Assembly (NCBI GenBank): GCA_026182355.1 | Contig: JAPFBL010000577.1 | Location: forward strand, 124,001-188,000 | Source of the DNA: Hermatobates lingyangjiaoensis | Lineage: Eukaryota; Arthropoda; Insecta; Hemiptera; Hermatobatidae | DNA length: 64,000 nt | Direction of reading: 5' to 3' | Part shown: positions 19,592 through 28,737 of the stretch, one piece after another | Numbering within the stretch: position 1 is the first letter of the stretch | Layout of the letters: every line of letters begins with the position of its first letter | Program-made: the position numbers and the translations under genes | The notes under the pieces: model-generated | What the model was told of the DNA's origin: nothing | What the model saw: only the letters and a program-made list of their open reading frames with translations | Databases searched by the model: none

Positions 19592-20026
19592 ATGGACTCT
19601 ATCGTTGTTACGAGGAAGAAGAAGAGGAAGACAAAGGTTACCAGAAGGGGAAGGGGAAAGAGGAAATCTGTTCGTATACTTCCACTGCCACAACAAGAAG
19701 GTGGCTTCCTCCCACTAATCCTGGCTGGTTTAGGTGCACTCGGTGGTGTTGTCAGCACTGGGACAACTATTGCAAAAACAATCGCCGATAATAGAAGGGA
19801 AAATGAACGAATGCAAATGGAGAGGGAGAAATTTAACGATGCCAGCAGACATTTGAAGGAATTGGAAAGGTTGGGGCAGCAGATGGTTACGCAACATCAA
19901 CAGACAAATGGCGGCACTAGTGGCAGGGGTCTGGGAAGGAAAAAGACTCAACAGAGGAGGAGGAGGACTGGAACAGGCCTCTACTTGAGAAAAAAAAAAA
20001 ATTCCAACCAACCGGGCATTGACTGA
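19592..20026 (+). CDS. pX-like basic/hydrophobic capsid protein, copy A
   Basis: Starts at MDSIVVTRKKKRK, then a strongly basic stretch RGRGKRK, a hydrophobic glycine-rich segment GGFLPLILAGLGALGGVV (residues about 37-54), a heptad-like region NRRENERMQMEREKF and a second basic tail. This mix resembles the core/membrane-active minor proteins of adenoviruses and Polintons. It precedes the protease and ends in a 12-A run that determines the reading frame. Copy B lacks the start; copy C is intact in its own frame. Confidence 0.7.
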   Translation: MDSIVVTRKKKRKTKVTRRGRGKRKSVRILPLPQQEGGFLPLILAGLGALGGVVSTGTTIAKTIADNRRENERMQMEREKFNDASRHLKELERLGQQMVTQHQQTNGGTSGRGLGRKKTQQRRRRTGTGLYLRKKKNSNQPGID

Positions 20027-20369
20027 CCTTGACATTCTACATCTGGCCAACCAACACTGCTTGAAACATTTTAGAGGTGTATTCTCAAGAGATAATCTAC
20101 CGAAAAGACCATGGAAGAAGAGGGAATGCGCTATAGTCAACTTGGACAAAGTAAATAATCCAGGGACACATTGGGTGGCATATGTAAAAAACAACAATAA
20201 TTTAGTGCATTATTACGACAGTTTTGGCAACCTACCACCATTTCCAGAGTTTATCAAATATATGAATGGATGCAAGATTGTCTACAACCGTGAGAGGCAT
20301 CAGTTTAAACCATATAATTGTGGTGCATTAGCGTTAAAATTTATTATTAAACAACAAGAGGACTGGTAA
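20019..20369 (+). CDS. Adenain-like cysteine protease, copy A
   Basis: A maturation protease of the adenovirus type that cleaves capsid precursors. Visible catalytic residues are His in NPGTHWVAY (about residue 51), Asp in HYYDSFGNLP (67) and Cys in KPYNCGALALKF (101), with Gln at about 95. The frame has no ATG before the catalytic His: it is open from 19989, just inside the A-tract that ends the pX gene, and the first codon here is TTG. Either it is made by slippage from pX or the start was lost. It stops two bases before the penton start. Copies B (intact in the same way) and C (frameshifted) follow. Confidence 0.88.
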   Translation: MTDLDILHLANQHCLKHFRGVFSRDNLPKRPWKKRECAIVNLDKVNNPGTHWVAYVKNNNNLVHYYDSFGNLPPFPEFIKYMNGCKIVYNRERHQFKPYNCGALALKFIIKQQEDW

Positions 20370-20371
20370 CC

Positions 20372-21058
20372 ATGTCTAATATATTCATCATCACGGGAAA
20401 TAGCAGCGAATTCTCCTGTAACTATTTCCCACTAATACGACTCGATGACGATGCCAACTATTCCCTTGGTCTCATGTCGTTGACTACATTCAATTCTATA
20501 CCAAATATAACAGAGGAAAATAATCAGTTGCATTTTCTAAACGATTCCAGAGTCATTACTATACCCAAAGGACTGTATGACGTAGATGACTTGAATGAAT
20601 TCCTAAGCAAACAGTCACCAAAAGTTCAACTACGAGGCAACCATGTAACCTTAAAATGTGAAATTAACTCTCCCCTCCCACTAGACTTTGGACGGGAAAA
20701 CTCCATTGGCTCCCTGTTGGGGTTGAACAACAGCCAGACAATTCCTATAAATACATGGACTTCTTCCGACCGAATAGCAAATGTCATCAAGGCTACAAAC
20801 GTTAATGTTGAATGTAACATTGTCTCCGGTGCCTATAGGAATTCAACACCCAGCCATATTCTCTACAGTTTTGCCATTAAAAGCCAGCCTGGATATTCAA
20901 TCAGTGAAACACCATCACCGATAATCTATTTACCAGTCATACCAAGAACAATAGACATCATTACCATTCGATTGATTGACGACGACGGTGTACCCTTTGA
21001 TCTACAGGGAGAAACAATCAGCGTAGCACTACATTTGAAAAAGAATGGGTTTAATTAG
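20372..21058 (+). CDS. Penton-like minor capsid protein, copy A
   Basis: A 228-aa single jelly-roll capsid protein of the Polinton/adintovirus penton family. Characteristic stretches are YSLGLMSLTTFNSIPNI, ITIPKGLYDVDDLNEFL, NSIGSLLGLNNSQTIPIN, VECNIVSGAYRNS and LQGETISVALHLKK. The start ATG follows the protease stop by two bases. The frame is open and is 90% or more alike to copy C; copy B has one nonsense codon. Its last codons overlap the start of a small basic ORF. Confidence 0.9.
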   Translation: MSNIFIITGNSSEFSCNYFPLIRLDDDANYSLGLMSLTTFNSIPNITEENNQLHFLNDSRVITIPKGLYDVDDLNEFLSKQSPKVQLRGNHVTLKCEINSPLPLDFGRENSIGSLLGLNNSQTIPINTWTSSDRIANVIKATNVNVECNIVSGAYRNSTPSHILYSFAIKSQPGYSISETPSPIIYLPVIPRTIDIITIRLIDDDGVPFDLQGETISVALHLKKNGFN

Positions 21059-21164
21059 ATATCCAAATCAGTATAAATATGACAAGAGGACAAATGATAA
21101 AGTTAGTCACCCACCTTCTTCACAACGGTTAACATTGAAAAGCAGAGTGATTTTAAGAAATTAG
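21045..21164 (+). pseudogene. Small overlapping basic ORF, copy A (shortened)
   Basis: Begins MGLIRYPNQYKYDKRTNDKV in the +1 frame relative to penton and overlaps its last 14 bases. In copies B and C it runs 48 and 50 codons to overlap the capsid start; here a one-base deletion near 21155 ends it after 39 codons. Confidence 0.5.
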
Positions 21165-21183
21165 GACTACGGCTGAAGAGGAA

Positions 21184-22425
21184 ATGTTGAATGTTAAATC
21201 ACCTCCACAATTTGATGACGCCATTACTGGAAATCAATATCATACGTACACACCAAACACGTCGAGTTTTGATGAAAATGATGAAATTCGCATCACAATT
21301 AATCAACAGGACCGTTATACATATCTCCACGACAGCTATCTCTACATTGAGGGCAAAGTGTTTAAATTTGGACAGAATAGCAAGAAGGAAGACCCCGTAG
21401 AAGAGTGTGATTTTATCACAAATGGTCTAGCATATCTATTTTCTGAGATCCGTTTTGAACTGTTTGGCCAGGAAATTGACAAGACTCGTAATGTAGGCAT
21501 TACATCACCATTAAAGGTTATGCTTCACACGACAGGAATGATCATAGCTTGGAAATGAGTGGATGGTAACGAGAGGAAAAAAAACTCAACTGGTCCCGGC
21601 TGGTTGTGGGAAAGAAAAACAAGACATTTTCAGGCATACTGCAATTGAAGCATTTACTCGGCATTGCAGAAGATTATAGAAAGATATTTTTAAATGCTAA
21701 ACAAGACTGGTATTAATTAGAAGCAATAATGACAATAACGCATTAATTTCAAATGGTAATGAAGAACTTCATGTAGATATAGACAAAATCCAGTGGAATA
21801 TTAGGCATGTGGAAGTTAATGACAGGAAAGATTGACTCTTTTAAAGACTTTGAATCAAAATTCCAAGATAACAGTACCATTTTCCAGTTGGGAGCTCTTT
21901 GAAAACAGTTTAAATGCAACAACATTGCACAACTGGTCTGTGAAGACTAGCAATGCTTTGGAAAGACCACGCTATGTACTGATTGGATTCCAAACTGATA
22001 AAAAGAATGATTTAAAGAAAAACATGTCTGTATTTGACGATATTAAATTTAGAAATGTTAAAGTTCATTTAAACAGCATAACACTTCCCTACAATGACTT
22101 TAAAGTCGACATGGACGCTAACCAGTATGCCATTCTCTATGATCTCTATTGTAAATTCAAATCATCCTATTATGGAGACCAACACGAACATGCTCCACCC
22201 TTTCTCAACATGACAGACTTTAAGAGTCTTGGACCGATAATTGTCATTGATACATCAAAACAGAATGAAATTTTAAAAAATAGCCCTGTAGATATTCGAA
22301 TTGAAATTGAAACTGGTGAAAACGTGCCAGCAAACACTGTTGCCTACTGCCTCCTACTCCATGACAAAATTATCGACTACTACCCACTGACTGGAACTGT
22401 GAATAAATGGCAAGGCTTAGTCTAA
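21184..22425 (+). pseudogene. Major capsid protein (double jelly-roll), copy A
   Basis: The hexon-like major capsid protein. The first frame (21184-21558) has MLNVKSPPQFDD, QDRYTYLHDSYLYIEGK and FSEIRFELFGQEIDKTRN; the last (21832-22425) has NSLNATTLHNWSVKTSNALE, RYVLIGFQTDKKN, and YCLLLHDKIIDYYPLTGTV. A one-base deletion near 21511 and further indels between 21560 and 21835 break it, so no complete capsid is encoded. The order penton then major capsid is usual in Polintons. Confidence 0.88.
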
Positions 22426-22479
22426 CTTACCTTCAGTCGACACCACTCAGTAGACAGAACAACAGCAGCAGCAGCAGTC

Positions 22480-23241
22480 ATGTATTTGATTTTAGACTTT
22501 CAAGGGTTCCATGGTGGAAACACCAAGAAAAAGTATATTGTGAAAGAGTTGACTGCAGTCGACTTTAATTCTGGTTCAACGACTCATTATGTTTTCAAGA
22601 CACCCTCTATTCCAACAATGCATTGTAATAAGTGAGTTGTAAAGTACCATCATGGATTAAATCAAGATTCAGGACATGTGAAATACGAAGAATTATATCC
22701 TATCCTACAAACATTGGCCATCAAGTATTCAGCCATCTTTGTCAAAGGATCTGAAAAGAAGGAGTTTCTCCAATCTCTTCTACCAGGCTCAATTATACTA
22801 AATCTACAAGATTTTGGTTGTCAGAGTGTGAAAAAGCTACAAACAGTTCATCCCGAGTGTTTGTATCATAAATTATTTGCTCCCAACATGGTTTGCAGTC
22901 AAACAAACTGTCCCAAGTTGAATAACTGGTGTCAAGAAAATTTCAACCTCATCGACTTGGAAAACTCCATCGAGGCAAGAATCAAGAGTTTCAACCCATT
23001 TTGGAAATTTAAACCTAGTGTAAGAGAGTTGGCTAACTCTGGATTTGTCAGCCTCTCTCATTGTAATGACTGTGTAAAATGTATATATTGTAGTGTGAGT
23101 TTGTATGATTGGAAAGACGGGGAATGTATTGAAGATGAGCACAGAAACTGGTCCCCTGAATGTAAACAATTTGTATATGATACTTGGTTTCAAATAAAAT
23201 TATTTTTTCAATACTTATCCTGTGTGTATTTATTAACCTAA
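22480..23241 (+). pseudogene. Nuclease-like + BIR protein, copy A (one nonsense)
   Basis: Same protein as the intact copy at 33226-33939. ATG at 22480; a Trp codon has become TGA at 22633, and the normal stop is altered so the frame runs on past DTWF to 23241. The BIR part is intact: C-x2-C-x16-H-x6-C in the region 23080-23165. Confidence 0.85.
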
Positions 23242-23317
23242 TCATGTCGGGGTAAGGGAAGGATAAAGTCAAGAATAAAAAAAAAATTATCAACATTTTA
23301 TTGATCACAATAAGAGA

Positions 23318-23533
23318 TTATTGATCACAATGTCTTTCTTTGTATATAGTCCATCTGTGGTGTTCATCCAGGATGGGTGAGATGACGTTTGAGGCAGCCA
23401 TGACACGTCTCTTGAAGCGGTCCCTGTCTCTAGCGCATTCTTCCCACGGTCCTTTTCTCGCCAACCGGTGAGCTGTGGCCCAGGTGACTAGCTGGTGGAC
23501 ACGCACCGGTCCAAAGTGAACTCTGGTAGACAT
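23318..23533 (-). CDS. 71-aa conserved protein (VHFGPVRVHQLVTW), copy A
   Basis: A small basic protein convergent with the BIR gene. Conserved with the copy at 53174-53386: VHFGPVRVHQLVTW, AHRLARKGPWEEC, RFKRR, ASNVISP. A donor-like CAG/GTAATAATG lies upstream near 23605, so the leader may be spliced. Function unknown. Conservation of the protein across diverged copies suggests a real gene. Confidence 0.5.
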   Translation of the reverse strand: MSTRVHFGPVRVHQLVTWATAHRLARKGPWEECARDRDRFKRRVMAASNVISPILDEHHRWTIYKERHCDQ

Positions 23534-23706
23534 TCTTCAACAGTCAACACAGTACTACACACAAACCACGATACAAGTCCACCATCAACATCATCATTAT
23601 TACCTGTCTTCCACTTCAGCATACTTATACATAAGTTTTGGAAGGGGTGATAATCAGAAACACACCAGAATTGGATTAATACATTTATTTCCCATCACAG
23701 CAAAAA

Positions 23707-24384
23707 TCACCATTCTAAAATGGTTGCACTTTTCTTAGCATATACGAAATTATAATAATTATCAGTTTTTAGCATGGGAGTAAAATCATCGTACAACTCG
23801 CAAACTTTGCTTATAACGTCTGCTGTCTCAATATTTTTGATTAATGGTAAACTCTTAAGGATTACAGTAGTAAAATGTGTTAAAAACCAGCTCATGAGAG
23901 CATCTAGTTTAATGTTTGTACATTTTTTCTGTAAATAATTCCTATGATTGTTACAATGGATGCTTACCAGTGCTTTGTTAAATACTATGCTATCTACTTT
24001 AGGACATCCGAATCCTTCTAAATTAATAATAGTTCTATTCGTTAACTCTTCCAATACACTACATTTCTCCTCTCCCTTTGCATAGAGTATTGCACTGCTC
24101 TCTGCTATCTTCTCTAATATTACTTGTAGGTCCTCCTCCTGTGTGAAGTCATCGGCACCGTCTTCTTCACCAAATCTATCCCAGGATAGCCCATGATACT
24201 TGTGAAAAAGCCAATTGTTTGTCTTAACGCTTGGCACTATGTTGGCAGGTGGTTTGAATAGAAAGTGCTTCATTGTTATTTTCCCTCCTCTTATGCCAGA
24301 CGTCACATAGGACAGCTCCTTCACAACAAATTTTCCCACCTGCGTCCTCAGTCCGTTCACTTCGATTACTGCGAACAGCTCCAT
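23707..24384 (-). CDS. ELFAV-family nuclease-like protein, copy A (intact)
   Basis: A 225-aa protein starting at ATG 24384, right after a TTTACTTGCAG acceptor. Blocks: MELFAVIEVNGLRTQVGKF, VVKELSYV, KHFLFKPPA, LFHKYHGLSWD, ILYAKGEEKC, INLEGFGCPKVDS, a C-x2-H-x7-C pair in IHCNNHRNYLQKKC, and LDALMSWFL. The same order of blocks (hhDhxG...VKEL; HHGL; KGxEK; NLxxFGC; C/H; W) is found in the BIR protein, so the two are paralogues. The pattern resembles a DnaQ/RNase H-like exonuclease, but catalytic acids are not clearly complete, so function is inferred only. Open throughout. Confidence 0.65.
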   Translation of the reverse strand: MELFAVIEVNGLRTQVGKFVVKELSYVTSGIRGGKITMKHFLFKPPANIVPSVKTNNWLFHKYHGLSWDRFGEEDGADDFTQEEDLQVILEKIAESSAILYAKGEEKCSVLEELTNRTIINLEGFGCPKVDSIVFNKALVSIHCNNHRNYLQKKCTNIKLDALMSWFLTHFTTVILKSLPLIKNIETADVISKVCELYDDFTPMLKTDNYYNFVYAKKSATILEW

Positions 24385-24515
24385 TACCTGCAAGTAAAAA
24401 AAACCATCAGTCTCTAGATACTCATTACAACGTGTGATCATTAAAAAATCTATACGGAATCAATGACACTCATCGATGATTCCAGAGAGGGTGAGGGATA
24501 ACGACAGGAAGAGAA

Positions 24516-24518
<3 letters not shown>

Positions 24519-24556
<38 letters not shown>
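24519..24556. repeat. GA microsatellite
   Basis: A GA run of about 38 bp between the 163-aa gene and the ELFAV gene. Its place is kept in four element copies. Confidence 0.85.
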
Positions 24557-24559
<3 letters not shown>

Positions 24560-24582
24560 AATATAGTATGGAAGCATTATAG

Positions 24583-25074
24583 TTACACTGCATCAGCTTC
24601 ATTCTCCTCCTCCTCCGCCTCAATAGATGGTTTCCACGTTGACAGTTCAACAGTTGGTAAAGATGGTCCAGCTATGTCCAGGTTTTCATTGTTCGTTTTG
24701 CTTTCATTGATTTGATGCATTTGATTTGGAATAGCCAAGTGATTTTGGAATAGAATTATCGAAAGGAAAAATTCAAAGTACTCAATTAAAGGCTTTCTTA
24801 AGCAGGACATCAATTCATAGTCTGCTTTGTTGAGTTGAATACAATCTCCCAAGGTGATAACCTTCTTTTTCTTCCCCTTTTGATTCACCAAAGTTACGTT
24901 AACATAGTCACATTCAATTTGAAAATATTCACATTCCCTGCTGTCTCCATTAAAGAAATTTAAAATTATGTCTGCAATCGGTCCCATTGTTAGTTTGTTG
25001 AATATATCCATGTCAAACGATACTTGGCTTCTCCCATGTGTTATTACTACACGAATATGATTCATATTTTCCAT
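24583..25074 (-). CDS. 163-aa Polinton protein of unknown function
   Basis: The only full copy. The ATG is at 25074 (MENMNHIRVVITHGRSQ). Middle region KKKVITLGDCIQLNKADYE, then a hydrophobic stretch FEFFLSIILFQNHLAI that could be a membrane or core helix, and an acidic C-terminus EAEEEENEADAV. It lies 122 bp after the polymerase stop and in the same direction. Copies B, C and D of this gene are all interrupted by retrotransposon-like DNA at three places. No family recognised. Confidence 0.55.
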   Translation of the reverse strand: MENMNHIRVVITHGRSQVSFDMDIFNKLTMGPIADIILNFFNGDSRECEYFQIECDYVNVTLVNQKGKKKKVITLGDCIQLNKADYELMSCLRKPLIEYFEFFLSIILFQNHLAIPNQMHQINESKTNNENLDIAGPSLPTVELSTWKPSIEAEEEENEADAV

Positions 25075-25196
25075 ACTTATTCTCAAAGTCTTGGAATTGA
25101 TTCTAAATTCAGAGAAGAGCAATATGATGTTGGTGCTGTTAGGCTCGAGATCTACACAAAACTAAACTACAGTCTGACCCCCCACCACTACTACTA

Positions 25197-28100
25197 CTAC
25201 CCCCCACCATCGCTTAAACTAGGTCTGGAGTAATGACCATAAGGCAAAGTATTTACACCGTCGTCCAAAGCGATTCTTTTATCGTCATAATTTCTCAAGG
25301 CTAATTTATTCAAGTGAATCGTGCTCACTTTATGATATCTAGATTGAATCCTTTTCATTTCTTTGTAAAGATTTTGACTAGTCTGCAAGGTGTTGTAATA
25401 GTCATCAAAACTAATTCCTACATGCTTTGATATTCCTTTACATCTTTGCTTCTCAACATCACCATCGAGTTTTAAGCAATACATTTTTGGAGATAGACCA
25501 ACAAATTTTTCAATAATTGTTCCTGTATCTTCCTTCATAAGACCAGGAACACCCTTGTTTTTATTGGAAAACAGTTTGTGTTTAGTCGGAATATTTGAAG
25601 CGTCCAAGTGATTTTCAATGACAAGCAAATTTTCATAGATATCTTCAACATTGGTAATTTTAAAGTAAAACGAGTCAGTGTCTGTATATATGAGAGAGAG
25701 GTCTTGTTTGAAAACAGGTTTGAAAACGTCATAAAAGTATCGATACATTATAAATTTTGATATCGCAAGGATACTGGCTCCAATTATTGTAGGCTTGTTA
25801 TAAAACACTTCTGTCTTGTCCAATGTAACGGAAACTAAATGTTCATTAAAGATGTGTCTATCTACAAAGTCTGAGCGTTTTAGATATTTATTCAACAACT
25901 TTTCATTATTTATCAATTTAATTTTTTTATCTTTGCAAACATTCCGTAAACTCATGCCATACACGCTGTTGAGAAAGAGTTTATACAATTGCCTATAATA
26001 TTCATTATCTGTATTTTTACGCTTATCAGTGTTTAATTCAACATATGGTTTGATCCAATAGGACTGCTTGAAACCCAACACTCTTTTGACTGATTTTAAT
26101 AGCAAACCATGTTCAATAGCCTGCTTTAGGTATAAATAATGGACAAAATAGTCTTTTTTATTGTTTAGCGTGAGAACGAGTTTTTTATACTTTCCCCCAT
26201 TGACTGCTATTCTCTCGGGACAAAAGGGATAGTCTGAATGAGCTTCGTGAATTTCCTCTGGATAGTCTATGTCACATTGTAAAAAGTAACCTCTTTCATC
26301 GTCTTTGCCTAATGACTTTATGTAATTCGGTGTGAATCTATCCAAATCTGCTTCCCAAGCATAGTCACCGACGGGAAGTTTAAAAAATTGCATAACCGAA
26401 CTGTATAGGCTAACAACATCAAATGCCATAATGTATACGTTTGGCTTACCGGGGTTATAGTTTCTCATGTACTTGTTATTGGCTTCAACATATTTAATAT
26501 TTAACTGACAAATTCCACCATAGATGGATTTCTCAGTAAACAACTGCATGTCATAATCTCGGAATAAACCAACAGTCTGTTTTGTGTATTTGAACATTAA
26601 GTTCCAGCTTAAACTCGGTGTTGTAAAATAGTGTGCAGGATCGATTCCATATGTTCTATATACTTCGTTTCTATATTCCTCGAAAACAATCATGAGCAAA
26701 ATTGTGTCCACAGTCAAATACAAATCTGAATATTCGCCCAAATTTTTGCATTTAAACACTTGCCAAACAGATTTTGCATAATTATAGTCTTCTGTGGAAA
26801 TATGTCGGTCTGTCAAGTCGTTGTAAAAAGATTCTTTGGGTGGAAGCATGGTATCATTGAATTTCTCCCAACTGTCTGTATACTTGTACGGATAGATCCC
26901 CTTTCTAGTAACCATTTCACATTGTTGACTGTCGGGATAGAATTTTTCCACTTGACTAACCAACCACTCCTTATCTTGTATGCTTACGAGTTTCTCTAAA
27001 CTAGCCAATGTAAATCTAAATGTGTCGATAAAACGAAATGTAACATTACCGATTTTTACTGTAAAGGCTAGATAGCGCTGTTCGTTCACTGGTATTATAT
27101 TAATATCTTCGTTTCTAGTAAATTCTGTAATTAAGAAATGTGAGTCGTAGTTTGATAAATTATGCATGGCCACGACAACAAACATGTTTTTCAAGTTGTT
27201 ATACTTTAAGTTACAGCTTCGACACAATGGCTGACGAAATTTTCCTGTTGAAGGGTTACTGGTGTTTATGCTAAAGTGTGAATGGTCGCGTACCTTTACC
27301 ACGTTATCGTTAAAATCTCTCTTACATAAGGGACATTTTTTAGCGTCTAAATAAGTCTTCAATTCATCGTCTGTTAATTTAGGCATTAGTAAATTACGAT
27401 TTATAATTTTATCTACCTTGAATGAAATGTCTCGTAAATTTTCAATGAAATGCTGAGCAGCGTTTTCCCCCCGATATAAGACAGGTGTCGTTGGTAATAT
27501 AGATTCTTGTTCAATTTCATCTGTCGTTTTGATGACATAACAATAAGACGACAAAATGTGTGCATTAATATTATACTGAAATGGTTCGTCAAAGTTAAAA
27601 GTTTCATGAGGATCTGATTTTTTTAAGATGGCTTCAAAGTCTGCGTAAATGACAATCGGTATTTTGTATGTCGACTCATATTTATCAAATTTTAAATCTT
27701 GTGTAGGCATCTTTGCAATGCACGACTTTTTTTCCTGACACAATTGCCTATGAATTAATAGACGTTTATTTGCTCTTTTACCATCATAATCTGATATCTG
27801 TGTGAAACAAGTCTTACAGACAAGCGAGTAAGTTGACTTTGTCTTGGCTTGAATTTGATGCCGTATCAGTCTTTGGAAATTTTTTATATAGCAAAAATGA
27901 GCATTTTTATCCTTGCGAATCAACAATAAATCACGGTGGTCATCCTTCTCTACATTTACAATTTTCAATGGGTAAATTGATTCATTTTCGTCTAATGCAA
28001 AAATGTTTATGGAAACGTTATTGACATTTTCAAACTTGGGAATAGCAGACAACTCTACCGGTTGAGATTCACTAAACATTGAAAAATTATACTTTTCTGA

Positions 28101-28730
28101 CAGTTGTTCTTTATACTTTTCAACATGACTGGCGTTGTTGTTAATAAACTTGCTTAAAACTGCATAGTGGAAGCACAAGTTGTCTGTATTCTTTACATTA
28201 ATGACCGAATGGGTGTTTTTAATTTTCCTAGGTAGTTCAATAAAGGAAGATACAAACAATGGATTGTGTTTATTTATACGAAGCTGCATTTGTTTGACAC
28301 ATTTAAGAAACCAACCCGAACCTTTAGTCTTCATATTATCAAATTCTTTTTTCAGTTTGCTAAATGTAATGTTTAGTTCATCATTTAAATCGGTGGTTCG
28401 GTATAAGACACGATTTCTTGACTTTAAATTAGCCTCGAGAATCTCTAAAGTATTTTTTGTCATAACTAGATCTACTATTATATTATATTTTACCGAATGT
28501 TTCGTCTGTAGACAGTCAGTCAGTAAGGAGACAATTTCGCTATGGACATGATTTAAAAAGTCATCTAAAGTATTGGATGACAATATATTTGGTATTTGGT
28601 AAGTCAATCTACTTTTGTACGCAGTCTCTATTAATTGAACAGAAGAAGAAGAAGGACTAGTGAAACGTTTTTTAAAAGGTAAAGTCTGTAAGTCAGTATG
28701 TTTAGCCTTCCTCTTCAGTCCAGGATACAT
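25197..28730 (-). CDS. polB: Protein-primed DNA polymerase B, copy A (intact)
   Basis: The replicative polymerase of the element. ATG at 28730 gives about 1177 aa. The N-terminal third holds a LCFHYAVLSKF domain and a C-x2-C...H...C zinc motif (SLVCKTCFTQ) typical of Polinton and adintovirus polymerases. Exonuclease motifs: IYADFEAI (about 360), MHNLSNYDSHF (about 525), YKYTDSWEKF (about 620). Between them is an HNH-like module, CPLC...RDHSHF...CRSC. Polymerase motifs: A MAFDVVSLYSS (about 771), B KLFLNSVYGMSL (about 917), C LIYTDTDSFY (about 1015). The C-terminal DDKR...YGHYSR end is present. No stops or frameshifts: the most intact large gene here. It starts seven bases after the OB-like gene. 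Confidence 0.95.
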   Translation of the reverse strand: MYPGLKRKAKHTDLQTLPFKKRFTSPSSSSVQLIETAYKSRLTYQIPNILSSNTLDDFLNHVHSEIVSLLTDCLQTKHSVKYNIIVDLVMTKNTLEILEANLKSRNRVLYRTTDLNDELNITFSKLKKEFDNMKTKGSGWFLKCVKQMQLRINKHNPLFVSSFIELPRKIKNTHSVINVKNTDNLCFHYAVLSKFINNNASHVEKYKEQLSEKYNFSMFSESQPVELSAIPKFENVNNVSINIFALDENESIYPLKIVNVEKDDHRDLLLIRKDKNAHFCYIKNFQRLIRHQIQAKTKSTYSLVCKTCFTQISDYDGKRANKRLLIHRQLCQEKKSCIAKMPTQDLKFDKYESTYKIPIVIYADFEAILKKSDPHETFNFDEPFQYNINAHILSSYCYVIKTTDEIEQESILPTTPVLYRGENAAQHFIENLRDISFKVDKIINRNLLMPKLTDDELKTYLDAKKCPLCKRDFNDNVVKVRDHSHFSINTSNPSTGKFRQPLCRSCNLKYNNLKNMFVVVAMHNLSNYDSHFLITEFTRNEDINIIPVNEQRYLAFTVKIGNVTFRFIDTFRFTLASLEKLVSIQDKEWLVSQVEKFYPDSQQCEMVTRKGIYPYKYTDSWEKFNDTMLPPKESFYNDLTDRHISTEDYNYAKSVWQVFKCKNLGEYSDLYLTVDTILLMIVFEEYRNEVYRTYGIDPAHYFTTPSLSWNLMFKYTKQTVGLFRDYDMQLFTEKSIYGGICQLNIKYVEANNKYMRNYNPGKPNVYIMAFDVVSLYSSVMQFFKLPVGDYAWEADLDRFTPNYIKSLGKDDERGYFLQCDIDYPEEIHEAHSDYPFCPERIAVNGGKYKKLVLTLNNKKDYFVHYLYLKQAIEHGLLLKSVKRVLGFKQSYWIKPYVELNTDKRKNTDNEYYRQLYKLFLNSVYGMSLRNVCKDKKIKLINNEKLLNKYLKRSDFVDRHIFNEHLVSVTLDKTEVFYNKPTIIGASILAISKFIMYRYFYDVFKPVFKQDLSLIYTDTDSFYFKITNVEDIYENLLVIENHLDASNIPTKHKLFSNKNKGVPGLMKEDTGTIIEKFVGLSPKMYCLKLDGDVEKQRCKGISKHVGISFDDYYNTLQTSQNLYKEMKRIQSRYHKVSTIHLNKLALRNYDDKRIALDDGVNTLPYGHYSRPSLSDGGG

Positions 28731-28737
28731 TATTACG

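Noticed and set aside
19552..19791. ORF starting at ATG 19552
   Set aside because: Overlaps the pX gene in another frame; the pX frame has the basic and hydrophobic features and the better ATG position after TATA.
21191..21400. Second frame inside the major capsid gene, present in all three copies
   Set aside because: Conserved only because the copies are near-identical DNA; no initiation context or protein features.
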